This document shows positions 26,650 to 36,155 of a stretch of DNA of 64,000 nucleotides, in pieces. The translations under genes were made by a program, and so were the position numbers. A model generated the notes under the pieces. It made no database searches, was not told the origin of the DNA, and saw only the letters and a list, made by a program, of their open reading frames with translations. Every line of letters begins with the position of its first letter. The first letter of the stretch is position 1. The DNA comes from Methanospirillum purgamenti (GTDB lineage Archaea > Halobacteriota > Methanomicrobia > Methanomicrobiales > Methanospirillaceae): assembly GCF_018502485.1 (NCBI RefSeq), contig NZ_CP075546.1; one strand, written 5' to 3'.

Positions 26650-27485
26650 TCCATGGTTTTCATACGTTTTCAATGACAATTCCTCGAAAATGTACTTCAT
26701 TGTGGTGTCCGAAGAATCCACGAACCACCCATAAATAAAGTATCACCTATAAAAGCAGCATTCTAATCAGGAAAATCTGAAACAGGGTATTCGAGGGGCT
26801 TTTATGGTAGAAGACCATGCAGATATCATCCGGGACTGGTTTGACAGATATTCGTTTGGGGGACATATTTGATACAAACTCTGGTCACATCTGTTATATT
26901 CAGGCTATCCCAAATCTTTTTGGTCTGAAATGGCTGAATACTTCATCAAAGGGTTTAGTGTATGAATGAATAAACATCAGCGGTTTTAGAGAAAACGGGA
27001 TCAAGGGTTGTTGTTTTCAGGAGAAGAACTCACATATCCTCTCTCTCTCTGAACATCACCTTTGGAGATATCGGGAAAAATCCGGTGAATGTCTGAAACT
27101 TCCTTAATTATTTTGGGTGCCTGAAGGCAGATTATCCAAAATTTGCAGAATATTATCACATACTATCTATATACCAGAGGCTTTTGTTTTTTCGTTAAAT
27201 AGGTATATCTTTGGACTGATCCGGAACCATCCCTCTATCTCCTATCATTATAAAACCATCGAATTCGATTGGATTAAATTAATATAATAGATTTATCATG
27301 ATTCCTGTAATTCAATAGCTTACTGCTTGTATCTCATATTCGAAAAAATCATTCAATTGTATTTTATTCCGAACATTCATAATGCCCTGTAATAATCGTA
27401 TTTATCTATTCATTACAACAAATACATTCACTCAACGGAAAAACTGTTATTTGGAAAAATAATTAATATATAGAACAGATAAGAG
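26650..27485. other. Gene-free 836-bp stretch
   Basis: One short ATG frame (26804 on) reads MVEDHADIIRDWFDRYSFGG and soon stops, with a possible continuation in another frame to about 26965. I do not recognise it, and the rest has no supportable ORF. It may be an eroded gene. Confidence 0.35.
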
Positions 27486-27680
27486 ATGAAAATCATGTCT
27501 ACCGATGTTTACCCTAATAATTTTTCTGACAAGGACATTCTCGTCAGAGTTGAGCATAAACTAGATCATATCATAGAAATCCTTGAAGATAAAACGATCA
27601 CAATTGAGGAGGAAGAACTCATCAGAGAAACAGATAAGCTCATTCAAGAAAAAAAATTTGATGAATTTATCTCATTATAA
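27486..27680 (+). CDS. Antitoxin-like small acidic protein, 64 aa
   Basis: The ORF is rich in Glu and Lys with a predicted helical C-terminal tail (TITIEEEELIRETDKLIQEK). It overlaps the RelE-like frame that follows (27677). Size, position and acidic helix suit a RelB/antitoxin-like partner. Start may be ATG 27486 or 27495. Confidence 0.55.
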   Translation: MKIMSTDVYPNNFSDKDILVRVEHKLDHIIEILEDKTITIEEEELIRETDKLIQEKKFDEFISL

Positions 27681-27928
27681 TCTGGAATGTGGTTCTCCAT
27701 AAAAAGGCAAATAAAGATCTGGAAAAATTTACAGATTCCGAAAAAATTCGGTAGTCACTTCGTCACCTGAGCCAATTTCCTGATGTAAAAAATATGCTCC
27801 GAATTGAAGATAATCTATATCGGTTACGAATTGGCGAATACCGGGCTTTATTCTAAATATATGATACAGAACATCTGATTGTTATCATACATATCGATGT
27901 CAGGGGAAAAATTTATAAAAATTTATAA
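27677..27928 (+). pseudogene. RelE/ParE-family toxin with TAG and TAA
   Basis: The frame starts IIWNVVLHKKANKDLEKF at 27677, overlapping the antitoxin stop. It passes a TAG (27752-27754) after DSEKIR, reads SLRHLSQFPDVKNML and NLYRLRIGEYRALF, passes a TAA (27854-27856), then reads EHLIVIIHIDVRGKIYKN and stops at 27926-27928. The RelE fold is complete but broken twice; the start codon is also lost (ATA). Confidence 0.75.
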
Positions 27929-27984
27929 AATCAGAATCACAATCGAATTGCCTCAGATAACGGATAAATATTCTCACCCCCGTA

Positions 27985-28266
27985 TCATACAAACCGACAG
28001 ATCCTCACATAATTACATGCCTTGCACTGATCCCCGGGGCAGGCAGAAGATTCCCGGTTCATAATTCCGGAAATTAATTTCTCTGCGTTCTGCTCTGCCT
28101 TTGTCAGCATCTCTTCACTCACCTGAACCGGAATAACATTTGCATCCTCAAGAAACGCAATCGAACCTGAACACACCTGCTCTCCAATAGCAGCAAGCCT
28201 ACGGGCATAGAGCCTTATCTGCATCGATGCAGCATCCTCGGTACCCATAAATTCATATCGAAACAA
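27985..28266 (-). pseudogene. Cas4/RecB-like nuclease C-terminal remnant
   Basis: The minus strand reads ASMQIRLYARRLAAIGEQ, EEMLTKAEQNAEKLISGI and ends CPGDQCKACNYVRICRFV. The Cys motif (C-x4-C-x2-C-x5-C) resembles the Fe-S end of Cas4/RecB-type PD-(D/E)xK nucleases. The catalytic core (D...ExK) lies in the missing N-terminal part. No start supports a functional gene. Confidence 0.55.
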
Positions 28267-28294
28267 ACATATCGCATACAGAGCGAGAAGAAGT

Positions 28295-28858
28295 ATGAAT
28301 CGTTACCAATTATCTGGATTCATTTGTTTATTCATCCTGGTTTCACTGGCAGGAGTCTCTATTGCTGATGAATCTCCCCGATATGTAATATACGTTCAGG
28401 GCGGTGAAAGTTCCATCATTCATGGATCAGAAGGGATAACGGATATTATTGTGAAGGATATCATTCCGTATGCCCATTTTTCAGATGGAAAGAAAAATCT
28501 TTTGATTCCTGATACACTCGTACAGTCTATCACCGGTCCGGTATATGCAGCGGTTGTCTTTTCCGGTACTGGCGGTGAATCAGTATCACTCATAAGTATT
28601 TCTAATCTGTCGTTGCCTTATGAAAACAAGGATCTTACACTTCGCGTAAATCCCCTCGGTTTTTATGAAGGAGAGGCTCTGAAATCCTTTGCTCGTGAAA
28701 AAAAGGAACTTGATACAATTGAGGTCGACACGTTTGAAAATACGGGCATTTATTTTGAAATCATCGGGACAGCACTTGAAAATAATAACTGTCTGGCTCA
28801 GGAAATTGCATGTCTGAAAGCTGATGATATGAAAGCGTGTTTAGGAGAATGTGGTTAA
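28295..28858 (+). CDS. Secreted protein of unknown function, 187 aa
   Basis: A Sec-type signal peptide is visible (LSGFICLFILVSLAGVSIAD, cleavage after A-D-E). The mature part has β-rich stretches and a C-terminal helix with three Cys near the end (CLAQEIACLKADDMKACLGE). I know no family. It stands alone on the plus strand between the nuclease remnant and the polyferredoxin gene. Confidence 0.6.
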   Translation: MNRYQLSGFICLFILVSLAGVSIADESPRYVIYVQGGESSIIHGSEGITDIIVKDIIPYAHFSDGKKNLLIPDTLVQSITGPVYAAVVFSGTGGESVSLISISNLSLPYENKDLTLRVNPLGFYEGEALKSFAREKKELDTIEVDTFENTGIYFEIIGTALENNNCLAQEIACLKADDMKACLGECG

Positions 28859-29005
28859 GGTCAGAGGGGAGAAGTAACTGATACACGGTAATGCTGTTAC
28901 CTTATGTATCATGCCCAATCTCTTTTCTCCCGTCTTTTTCTGCTGAACGGGGATTGAATAAGATCCTGACAAAACAGGAAACTATCATCATGCCGTTGGA
29001 TTTTT

Positions 29006-29764
29006 CTATTTCCGTCTGATCGAGTACCCGATAACCCCTTCAGGGCAGGTATCAGCACACCGGGCACAAAGAATACAATCAGGATTCTCCATCTGATTAT
29101 TCCGGACCATCTCCGGTACCGAAAGACCCATCGGACATTCTTTCTGGCAGGTTCTGCAGCTCGTACATGCATCATTCTGCACAGATAACCGGAGGGCAGA
29201 CCATCCAACACGATTTGCGAGGAAACGCCCGGCTATCATGATCCCGGCGATCGGGCAGACGACATGACAGAAACCCCGCTTGCCGGTTATGAACGCAACC
29301 ACCAGGATAGTGATGAAGATCATCATGACGACCTGCAGAACATCAAGAGATGAGATGGAAATTCCCCCGACGGTCCCGTAAAAGATATCAATCCCTTTAA
29401 TACTACCGGCAGCGATGAAGGATGAAACAATCGCGATCAGCAACAACACGGTGAACCCGTATTTGACTAGGTCACGCCACCCGGCTGTCACTGGTCTTTT
29501 GATAACCGGAGACCAGAATTCCTGCCAGGCACCCATCGGGCAGAGCCAACCGCACCAAATCCGTCCTGCGAAGAGTGCAATGAAGAATAACAGAATATAG
29601 AGGATCAGGCTACCGGTGACTATTCCTTCTGCAGCACCCATCATCAGGATTATGGGGGAGATATAGAATATCGTAACAGGAATCAGGAGAAACGATAGGA
29701 TCAGAAGGATCAGCCGGATCTTCTGCCTCGGTGATGAGGTTTTGTTTTTGTTCTCTTTCGCCAT
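29006..29764 (-). CDS. 4Fe-4S membrane protein (NapH/CcoG-like)
   Basis: The 252-aa protein has about five transmembrane segments and a membrane motif GRIWCGWLCPMGAWQ plus GFCHVVCPIAG near residue 170. The C-terminus has two ferredoxin-type clusters, CTSCRTCQKECP and CILCARCADTCP. The layout is that of NapH-like or polyferredoxin-membrane fusions that pass electrons to a quinone or periplasmic enzyme. The partner is not visible here. The stop codon is TAG. Confidence 0.85.
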   Translation of the reverse strand: MAKENKNKTSSPRQKIRLILLILSFLLIPVTIFYISPIILMMGAAEGIVTGSLILYILLFFIALFAGRIWCGWLCPMGAWQEFWSPVIKRPVTAGWRDLVKYGFTVLLLIAIVSSFIAAGSIKGIDIFYGTVGGISISSLDVLQVVMMIFITILVVAFITGKRGFCHVVCPIAGIMIAGRFLANRVGWSALRLSVQNDACTSCRTCQKECPMGLSVPEMVRNNQMENPDCILCARCADTCPEGVIGYSIRRK

Positions 29765-30131
29765 AGTATCTGTATGATATGGTATTCATCGGCATTATTG
29801 GATGTGATGTATGCCCACTGTTTTGGATTGATACTTCCCAGTATAAACATAATCTTATGAAGAAACGGTCCTATTGCCAGATCATTCTACTCATTCCAGG
29901 ATGACACTATCAAACCAGATAGACATTCCTGTCATGAATGCCTGACAGATTACCTGGAACAAACCGAAATATCCGAACTATTCATAAATCTCTGATTTTT
30001 TCATCCCATCGTTCAACAAACATGACAAATTCTGATTTAACCACAATTAATCCCATATTTCACCTGGTCTTTATAACCTCCTGTATCCTGCCATCGACCT
30101 TGTATGGTCACACCCGTGACAGGAGAAAAAA
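29765..30131. other. Intergenic region upstream of the 30132 gene
   Basis: About 370 bp. No ORF of note; it holds the promoter and AGGAG site for the gene at 30132. Confidence 0.4.
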
Positions 30132-30635
30132 ATGGCAGATTTTGTCGCAAAATCAACCGTAAAATCCGCAGAACGGATTCTTGCCACTCCGTTCGCAAGC
30201 AAAGCTGCAATGAACACTATCGTCGGGAACATCCTCGTCGATAATCCCTGGGGATGTACGTCATATATCTCCGGAGGAGAAAACCTTCCGGCAGTTCAGA
30301 AGAGTGCAGAAAACTATACCGGGACCGTTATATACGAAAACAATGACGGAAAACAGGTAGGACGAATCAGCATCCGGGCACCCACATCCGGAGCATTTGA
30401 TACGACCATTGCAAATATTCTTGCAAATGAAGCCCTGGAAACAGCTATTGGAGGAACTGCTTCCCATGACAGTTCTGATGACGGGTTCAGTGTCACCCTC
30501 AAATGCCACGCTGCGTCCGGAGAACTCTATAATGTAGCCTTCAAACGGGAGAAGATCACGGTATCCAGTTTTGAGGCAGACAGCATCCTGACTACTATCG
30601 AAACATGGGCAGATACTGTGCCGGATCTGGCATAA
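30132..30635 (+). CDS. Conserved protein of unknown function, 167 aa (three-gene cassette, first)
   Basis: ATG 30132 follows AGGAG by 6 bases. The protein lacks a signal peptide and has a β-rich profile (GTVIYENNDGKQVGRISIRA, GFSVTLKCHAASGELYNVAF) with two Cys. I cannot assign a family. It is followed by a secreted protein and a tiny membrane protein with little spacing. Confidence 0.6.
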   Translation: MADFVAKSTVKSAERILATPFASKAAMNTIVGNILVDNPWGCTSYISGGENLPAVQKSAENYTGTVIYENNDGKQVGRISIRAPTSGAFDTTIANILANEALETAIGGTASHDSSDDGFSVTLKCHAASGELYNVAFKREKITVSSFEADSILTTIETWADTVPDLA

Positions 30636-30661
30636 TCCCCCCATCATTTTTTGGTGATGAG

Positions 30662-31216
30662 ATGAACCGGGGATGTGTAATCGGATGTATTCTGCTGCTC
30701 ATCGCTGGATTCGTAGGTGCAGATTCGATATCATCATCCATCATGTGTGATGGGGCATCCTGGGTCTCTTCTTCCGTAATCGGACAGGGACAGACCTATG
30801 CAGCACACTTCTTTACTACCAGTATTGCATCGCTCATGAGAGATCTACAGGTAATAGACGGAAGTGTGAAGACCGTCACTGTTGCTGATTCAACAGGTCC
30901 GATGGGTTTTGATGAATACTCTGGACAAGCAATGAATCAGACACCGGCACATACCGGGTGTTTGTTTGAGATTTCTGAAAACCGGACAAATACACAGGAT
31001 GAGATCACGTATACCGGACTTATGATGACCGGAGTTTATGCCTCATCCCGGGATTTGAAATCCACCAGGACATCAGGAACAACGATGGTCAACGGAACCG
31101 GGATGATTCTCGCTCGTGCATCGTCACAGGATCAGACTAATGAGACGTTTCATGCCAGTGATGTAGCAGGCAGGCTGAATATGACCGAACGTATCATATT
31201 CGGAGGAGAGGAATGA
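30662..31216 (+). CDS. Secreted protein of unknown function, 184 aa (cassette, second)
   Basis: Start ATG 30662 gives a signal peptide (GCVIGCILLLIAGFVGADSI). The mature part is rich in Ser/Thr and contains several N-x-T sites (NRTNTQDEITYTGL), typical for glycosylated methanogen surface proteins. The stop overlaps the next ATG by 4 bp (31213-31216). Confidence 0.6.
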   Translation: MNRGCVIGCILLLIAGFVGADSISSSIMCDGASWVSSSVIGQGQTYAAHFFTTSIASLMRDLQVIDGSVKTVTVADSTGPMGFDEYSGQAMNQTPAHTGCLFEISENRTNTQDEITYTGLMMTGVYASSRDLKSTRTSGTTMVNGTGMILARASSQDQTNETFHASDVAGRLNMTERIIFGGEE

Positions 31217-31398
31217 ACACGGAGACGATTGCTGCAGGTATATCCCTTGGAATCGCACTTTTGAACGCCGGGGCGGTTGCAGGTATGTACGTGCATATGG
31301 TGAGATCTGCCCGGAATGTAGTTTGCACCATCCGGACAACAGAGAACGGGGAGGTGAGGATCGATGATTCGTTCCGAAAAGGGAAATCCCTTTTTTAA
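31213..31398 (+). CDS. Small single-TM protein, 61 aa (cassette, third)
   Basis: The protein is a single N-terminal transmembrane helix (AAGISLGIALLNAGAVAGMY) with a short basic cytoplasmic tail (TTENGEVRIDDSFRKGKS). It starts inside the previous stop codon. A decayed copy of its C-terminus follows at 31568-31651. Confidence 0.6.
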   Translation: MNTETIAAGISLGIALLNAGAVAGMYVHMVRSARNVVCTIRTTENGEVRIDDSFRKGKSLF

Positions 31399-31567
31399 TT
31401 CTCCCTTATTACACTGAAGCAAGGGGGTAATTTCCAGTGAGATGATAAAGGAATATATTTGAATCAAAAAAGGCTTTCATCTTCTATCTCTTCAATAATT
31501 TCTCCCATAACTCATCCGATGAATTTTTTCTTATAGATATTCGTATCAAAGAGATACAAGTTTCTTG

Positions 31568-31651
31568 GTGAGATCTCCCCTGAACATTGTATGTACCATC
31601 CAGACAACAGAGAGCGGGAAGGTGAAGATCGATGATCCGTTCTCGGGGTGA
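31568..31651 (+). pseudogene. Partial duplicate of the 61-aa gene
   Basis: VRSPLNIVCTIQTTESGKVK followed by IDDPFSG and TGA. It matches residues 31-54 of the upstream gene at DNA and protein level. This is a small tandem duplication of the gene's 3' half. Confidence 0.7.
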
Positions 31652-31730
31652 AAAAGAGGATTTCAATGGAAACTATCAGCCTTGTCCAAAGGCCACCTAT
31701 TCTCCGTTGAAAAAAAGAATATCCAAGAGA

Positions 31731-32618
31731 TTACTGGAATTTATCCTTCACACTGTTCAGTTCATCAATTGAACTGATGGTCACATAATCAGGCACGACA
31801 AGCCCGACTTTTGCTCCGGTGAGAACCTTTCTGACCTCAACAAGGTTATCCCTGTACTTTTCCATATAGGTCGACTGGGTCGTTGGAAGCCATGCTGAAA
31901 TGGTACAATCCACATCTCCTGTCGAAACAGCCTGATACAGAGGACCAGCATCAACGGCGACCAGTTTCACGGTATAACCTGCCTGTTCAAGCACCTTCTT
32001 GAGCACATTCGTACTAGCAATCTCTGAATCCCACAGAACATATCCGACGGTCACAAGTTCTCCGTTGCCTTTTACAGAACCAATCCACGAAGAGACCTGA
32101 TCCGGATGGGCTGCAATATACTCGTCAGCTGCACTCTCTGGTGATTTTCCATCCTCTATTGCCAGCATGACAGATGCCATCTCATCTGATGTCCATGAAA
32201 ACCGGGAAAGAATACCATACGCACCAGGATTGTCGGTTTCAAATCCTTTTCGTGCAAGAGCACCGATATACTCTTCTCCGCCGTAAATCCCCTTGGGATC
32301 GTCAAGATATTTCAGGTTAAACCGTGCAAATTTCCAGTGAGGAGTCCAACCGGTTACAACAATCCATTTTCCTGAATTGATGGCCTTCGTAAGCTCTGAT
32401 GCCATTCCCGCACTACTACTGGAGACAAGCGTGTAATCAAGCCCATAGTCCTGAATGGCATCTTCAGTCTTCTGCATAATACCTGCACCGGGTTCAATCC
32501 CGATGATCTTACCCTTCTGCACCTGTGCTGACTGTTCTCCGGTGCACCCGCAAAGCAGGATACACCCGGTTAGTACTACTCCTAAAAATACGATTGGAAA
32601 TACTTTTGTCAATTTCAT
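31731..32618 (-). CDS. opuAC: Glycine betaine ABC transporter, substrate-binding lipoprotein
   Basis: Start set at ATG 32618 after GGAG (an upstream in-frame TTG gives four more residues). The signal sequence ends in a lipobox-like LCGCTGEQSA, so the protein is membrane-anchored. The mature protein shows IIGIEPGAGIMQKTEDAIQD, WIVVTGWTPHWKFARFNLK and GYVLWDSEIASTNVLKKV, the OpuAC order seen in Bacillus. It delivers betaine-like osmoprotectants to the permease. It ends the opuA operon on the minus strand. Confidence 0.9.
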   Translation of the reverse strand: MKLTKVFPIVFLGVVLTGCILLCGCTGEQSAQVQKGKIIGIEPGAGIMQKTEDAIQDYGLDYTLVSSSSAGMASELTKAINSGKWIVVTGWTPHWKFARFNLKYLDDPKGIYGGEEYIGALARKGFETDNPGAYGILSRFSWTSDEMASVMLAIEDGKSPESAADEYIAAHPDQVSSWIGSVKGNGELVTVGYVLWDSEIASTNVLKKVLEQAGYTVKLVAVDAGPLYQAVSTGDVDCTISAWLPTTQSTYMEKYRDNLVEVRKVLTGAKVGLVVPDYVTISSIDELNSVKDKFQ

Positions 32619-32636
32619 TTCATACTCCAAAATTCT

Positions 32637-33536
32637 CTATGATCGTCGTGATTCCCGTACCGGAATCAGATTCTGACTCAGTCGGTCAAGAATGATTGCA
32701 ATAATTACAATCGCAAGACCAGCTTCAAACCCGGATCCAATATCCACCCGCTGAATTCCGTACAACACCTGGTACCCAAGCCCCCCTGCACCGATCATGG
32801 AGGCGATAACGGTCATTGAAAGGGCAAGCATTATACACTGGTTTACACCGGCCATGATTGTCGGCAGTGCAACAGGCAATTCAACTTTTATGAGTTTTTG
32901 TGCCATGGTTGCACCAAAGGCATCTGACACCTCTATCAATTCCTTTGGTATCTGTCTGATTCCCAAATTTGTCAGCCTGATCGTCGGTGGCATAGCAAAA
33001 ACAACTGTAGCAATGACACCAGGAACATTCCCAAGACCAAAGAATATGACCGCAGGAATGAGATACACAAAAGAGGGCATTGTTTGCATAAAATCCAAAA
33101 AAATACGGATTATCTGGTTAAACCGATCTGAATGAGACGCAATGATGCCAATAGGAATTCCTATCACCAGGGATACAATCGTTGAAACGATAACAAGAGC
33201 GAGGGTTTCCATTGAAGAATCCCATAAATCAAGATCCCAGATGAGCAAAAGACCAGCCACACAAAGAACGGGAAGGTCAATTGATTCTAGAAACCGTTTG
33301 TAATTCGATTTCTTCTGAGATCTTCCCCTGAATTTTAACGCAAAGGAGATGATGGCAATAATAAGGATCAGAACCGGCGGTGGGATACTACTCAGAAAGC
33401 TCTGAATTGTATTTGTCAGTGCAGTGAGGATATCAGTTATCCCATCCAAAAGCCAGCCAAGATTCGTACTGATCCAGGTAACCAGATCCTCAATCGCTGT
33501 TCCAAGGGGTAATCTGGGAAATGTAGAAACCGTCAT
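32637..33536 (-). CDS. opuAB: Glycine betaine ABC transporter, permease
   Basis: The 299-aa protein has the binding-protein-dependent transport fold with about seven helices. The EAA-type loop reads FGATMAQKLIKVELPVALPT, and the C-terminal PTIMAGVNQCIMLALSMTVI is typical for OpuAB/ProW. Its ATG overlaps the ATPase stop by 4 bp (33533-33536), so translation is coupled. Confidence 0.9.
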   Translation of the reverse strand: MTVSTFPRLPLGTAIEDLVTWISTNLGWLLDGITDILTALTNTIQSFLSSIPPPVLILIIAIISFALKFRGRSQKKSNYKRFLESIDLPVLCVAGLLLIWDLDLWDSSMETLALVIVSTIVSLVIGIPIGIIASHSDRFNQIIRIFLDFMQTMPSFVYLIPAVIFFGLGNVPGVIATVVFAMPPTIRLTNLGIRQIPKELIEVSDAFGATMAQKLIKVELPVALPTIMAGVNQCIMLALSMTVIASMIGAGGLGYQVLYGIQRVDIGSGFEAGLAIVIIAIILDRLSQNLIPVRESRRS

Positions 33537-34750
33537 TCAGTTCCTCCTGACCTGCCAAGAGCAGCAAGAACTGATCCCCTGACGATGACACCTTTTAATT
33601 TCTTCTCTTCATTAATCACGGCCAAAGGAAACCGGCTTTCTGCAATCACCGGGATGATCTCTGAAACCGGGGTATCGTGATGGATGGACACAACATCAGG
33701 GATAACAATGTCCAAAAGAGGCAAGCCTTCTTTTCCCGCCTGTAATGCATCATCTGCCGTGATAATACCTTTGAGTTCCCGGTTTTTTCCGACAACAAAT
33801 AATGTGGAAATCCCGGCTTCCTGCATCATTCGTAATGCCACATGAGGTCCTGAAGTAACATGTATCATGGGATCCGGGGCTTTCATGACATCCTTTGCCG
33901 TAAGAACCCGTGAGAGATCCACATCCTCAACAAACCGTTCAACAAATTCGTTTTTGGGTTTCGTGAGGATCTCTTCAGGTGTACCGATCTGGATGATTTC
34001 GCCTGCTTTCATCAAGGCAATCCTGGATCCCAGTTTCAATGCTTCATCAAGATCATGCGAGACAAAAATGATGGTCTTTTCAAGACGATCCTGTATGTCA
34101 AGCAGTTCATTTTGCATATCACGTCGAATGATGGGATCAAGGGCGGAAAACGCTTCATCCATGAGTAAAATATCTGGTGAACTTGCAAGAGCCCGGGCAA
34201 GCCCTACCCGCTGCTGCATTCCTCCAGAGAGCTGATCAGGATAGGAATACTCATACCCGGATAAACCTACAAGATCCAGGGATTTCTTTGCTTCCTGGAC
34301 CCGTTCCTCATATGGCATACCCTGAATTTCAAGACCAAATGCAATGTTTTCGAGAATATTTCTATGGGGAAGAAGAGCAAAGCTTTGAAAAACCATGCTC
34401 ATCCGTTTTCTTCGGATTGATTTCATCTGGTCTGCTGAAGCGGAAACAATATCATCTCCATCAAGAAAAACCTCCCCGGTTGTCGGTTCAATAAGCCGGT
34501 TCAGGCATCGGAGAAGTGTTGATTTCCCACAACCCGAAAGGCCCATCAGAACAAATATCTCCCCTTTTTGAACTGAAAAAGAAATATTTTGTAATGCAAC
34601 GATGTGACCGGTCTTTTCACGAATTTCTTTGACCGAACATCCTCTTTGGAGATGAGACAGAGTTTTCAGGGGTCTTGGTCCAAAAATCTTGGTCAGATTT
34701 CTAACTTCGATAATAGGACCCAGATTATTTATCAGAGATGGAATAATCAT
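33533..34750 (-). CDS. opuAA: Glycine betaine ABC transporter, ATPase with CBS domains
   Basis: The 405-aa protein has Walker A GLSGCGKST at 70-78, signature LSGGMQQR at 174-181, Walker B LLMDEAF at 195-201 and the H-loop in FVSHDLDEAL. Two CBS domains (about 285-400, AKDVMKAPDPMIHV and ITADDALQAG) follow; in OpuA these sense ionic strength. Full length. The gene is the first of opuAA-AB-AC on the minus strand, the usual order. Glycine betaine is a major osmolyte of marine and sediment methanogens. Confidence 0.92.
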   Translation of the reverse strand: MIIPSLINNLGPIIEVRNLTKIFGPRPLKTLSHLQRGCSVKEIREKTGHIVALQNISFSVQKGEIFVLMGLSGCGKSTLLRCLNRLIEPTTGEVFLDGDDIVSASADQMKSIRRKRMSMVFQSFALLPHRNILENIAFGLEIQGMPYEERVQEAKKSLDLVGLSGYEYSYPDQLSGGMQQRVGLARALASSPDILLMDEAFSALDPIIRRDMQNELLDIQDRLEKTIIFVSHDLDEALKLGSRIALMKAGEIIQIGTPEEILTKPKNEFVERFVEDVDLSRVLTAKDVMKAPDPMIHVTSGPHVALRMMQEAGISTLFVVGKNRELKGIITADDALQAGKEGLPLLDIVIPDVVSIHHDTPVSEIIPVIAESRFPLAVINEEKKLKGVIVRGSVLAALGRSGGTE

Positions 34751-35327
34751 CCCCCCTATTCATATCTATCCCCATCAGAATATTGATGGGGGCTAAACAT
34801 AGATAACTGTTTTGTGAAGGCTTTTTAGCGAAATCGCCATTTAAATTCAATTTTTAGCAACCTATGGCGATAAATTCAGGATTGAAAACAGATCAAACCA
34901 TTAATTCAAGATTTACAGCCATTTTTACTAAATAACCAATTTTAACGGACAATGATTGGATGAACAGGTGAGATGAGATACACATGAAACCGGGTATATG
35001 GATATGCTTCACGTATCACTCCTCAGCAAGGTAATGACAGTAAGAATCAAGTTCAGAGATAGTGAGGAAACCTATGTGATCAAAATAATAGACTGATCCT
35101 CCGGAACATTAAAAGCACATGTCGAGAGAGTATACATCTCAGCCATCCTGATCAGGAATAATATATGAGGCTATCAATATCTTCTCGGCAGGTATCCAGA
35201 GGATGTGGGATAGCAATTACTATTGTTCTACATGATCCCCCATGCACATATCTGGATGATAGAGAAGACTCTATGGCAAAGAAAGAATTATTAAACACAG
35301 GTGCCTTATTAACAATGAGTGAGAAAC
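34751..35327. other. Intergenic 577 bp with no gene
   Basis: Holds the promoters of opuAA and dfx. Only unsupported short frames. No clear hairpin or repeat. Confidence 0.4.
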
Positions 35328-35702
35328 ATGCAGGAAGTCTATCAATGCGGTGTTTGTGGAAAAATTGTTCAGATAGTAGTTGACGGAAAGGGCACCCTTG
35401 TCTGTTGTAACCAACCGATGTCATTCGTCCAGGAAAAAAGTGGAGAGTTGGAAGGGAAAGAAAAACATGTTCCGGTTCTTGAGAAGACTTCTACGGGTGT
35501 AAAAGTTAAAGTAGGATCAGTTCCCCATCCGATGGCTGAGGATCATTATATCGTGCAGATTGAGATAATCGGTGAGAACTTCCAACAGATCTCCATGCTT
35601 AAACCAGGAGACTCCCCGGAAGCAGAATTTTCAGTTCCTTTAGATAAGGTAGTAAAAGCTAGAATATTCTGTAACAAACATGGTTTCTGGGTTAATAAGT
35701 AA
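35328..35702 (+). CDS. dfx: Desulfoferrodoxin (superoxide reductase)
   Basis: The start is ATG 35328 (MQEVYQCGVCGKIVQIVV). The N-terminal desulforedoxin domain has CGVCG and VCCNQPM (four Cys ligands), and the C-terminal neelaredoxin domain has EGKEKHVP, VGSVPHPM and FCNKHGFW, with the Fe-binding His and Cys. The enzyme reduces superoxide in anaerobes, using rubredoxin as donor. A rubredoxin gene lies 147 bp away on the opposite strand. Family length (about 125 aa) is normal. Confidence 0.93.
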   Translation: MQEVYQCGVCGKIVQIVVDGKGTLVCCNQPMSFVQEKSGELEGKEKHVPVLEKTSTGVKVKVGSVPHPMAEDHYIVQIEIIGENFQQISMLKPGDSPEAEFSVPLDKVVKARIFCNKHGFWVNK

Positions 35703-35849
35703 TTATCACCAACTTAATTATTTTTTTCATTGAGATAAAACCACGAACTTTGTTGTATCAATAATAAAAGCTGAAAAGGACCCAGAATTAAAAATACATG
35801 AAGGTTCATGTATTGTGTAAACCAAAAAAGGAGTTGCTTTTATAAAAAA

Positions 35850-36011
35850 TCAGGCCATTTTTTTAAAAAACGTCTTTTCCGCTTTACACCTTGGACAAAC
35901 CCATGAATCTGGAAGTTTCTCAAAAGGTGTATTTGATGAAATCCCCCGCTCGATATCTCCATTTTCCTCGTTGTAAATATACCCACATCGGGTACATAGC
36001 CATTTAACCAT
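35850..36011 (-). CDS. Rubredoxin, 53 aa
   Basis: Minus-strand ATG at 36011. The protein MVKWLCTRCGYIYNEENGDI and DSWVCPRCKAEKTFF has two C-x2-C motifs (CTRCG, CPRCK) and the conserved Tyr and Asp residues of rubredoxin. It would pass electrons to desulfoferrodoxin encoded by the convergent gene at 35328. Confidence 0.95.
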   Translation of the reverse strand: MVKWLCTRCGYIYNEENGDIERGISSNTPFEKLPDSWVCPRCKAEKTFFKKMA

Positions 36012-36038
36012 AGCATACTATTGAAGATCCATTATATA

Positions 36039-36155
36039 TTAGATCTCAGACGAATCGGGAGTGTTGATATTCATCTCCTCTTCCTTGAGTACCGGCGGCA
36101 GTTCCGGTGATTCGGTCTCATAATCACGTACCTGACTTGTGAAGATATATGTCAT
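36039..36155 (-). CDS. Candidate small protein upstream of rubredoxin, 38 aa
   Basis: Minus-strand frame MTYIFTSQVRDYETESPELP ends with TAA at 36039. It is 27 bp upstream of the rubredoxin start on the same strand. The opening resembles a thioesterase start only loosely. It may be a truncated gene or chance. Confidence 0.25.
   Translation of the reverse strand: MTYIFTSQVRDYETESPELPPVLKEEEMNINTPDSSEI

Noticed and set aside
7753..27754. Genome-wide TAG recoding as sense codon
   Set aside because: Several TAGs lie in genes with other damage, and RelE and the NapH-like gene end in TAG; kept only as a test.
28909..29211. 100-codon minus-strand frame overlapping the Fe-S gene
   Set aside because: Different frame of the same strand as the clearly coding NapH-like gene.
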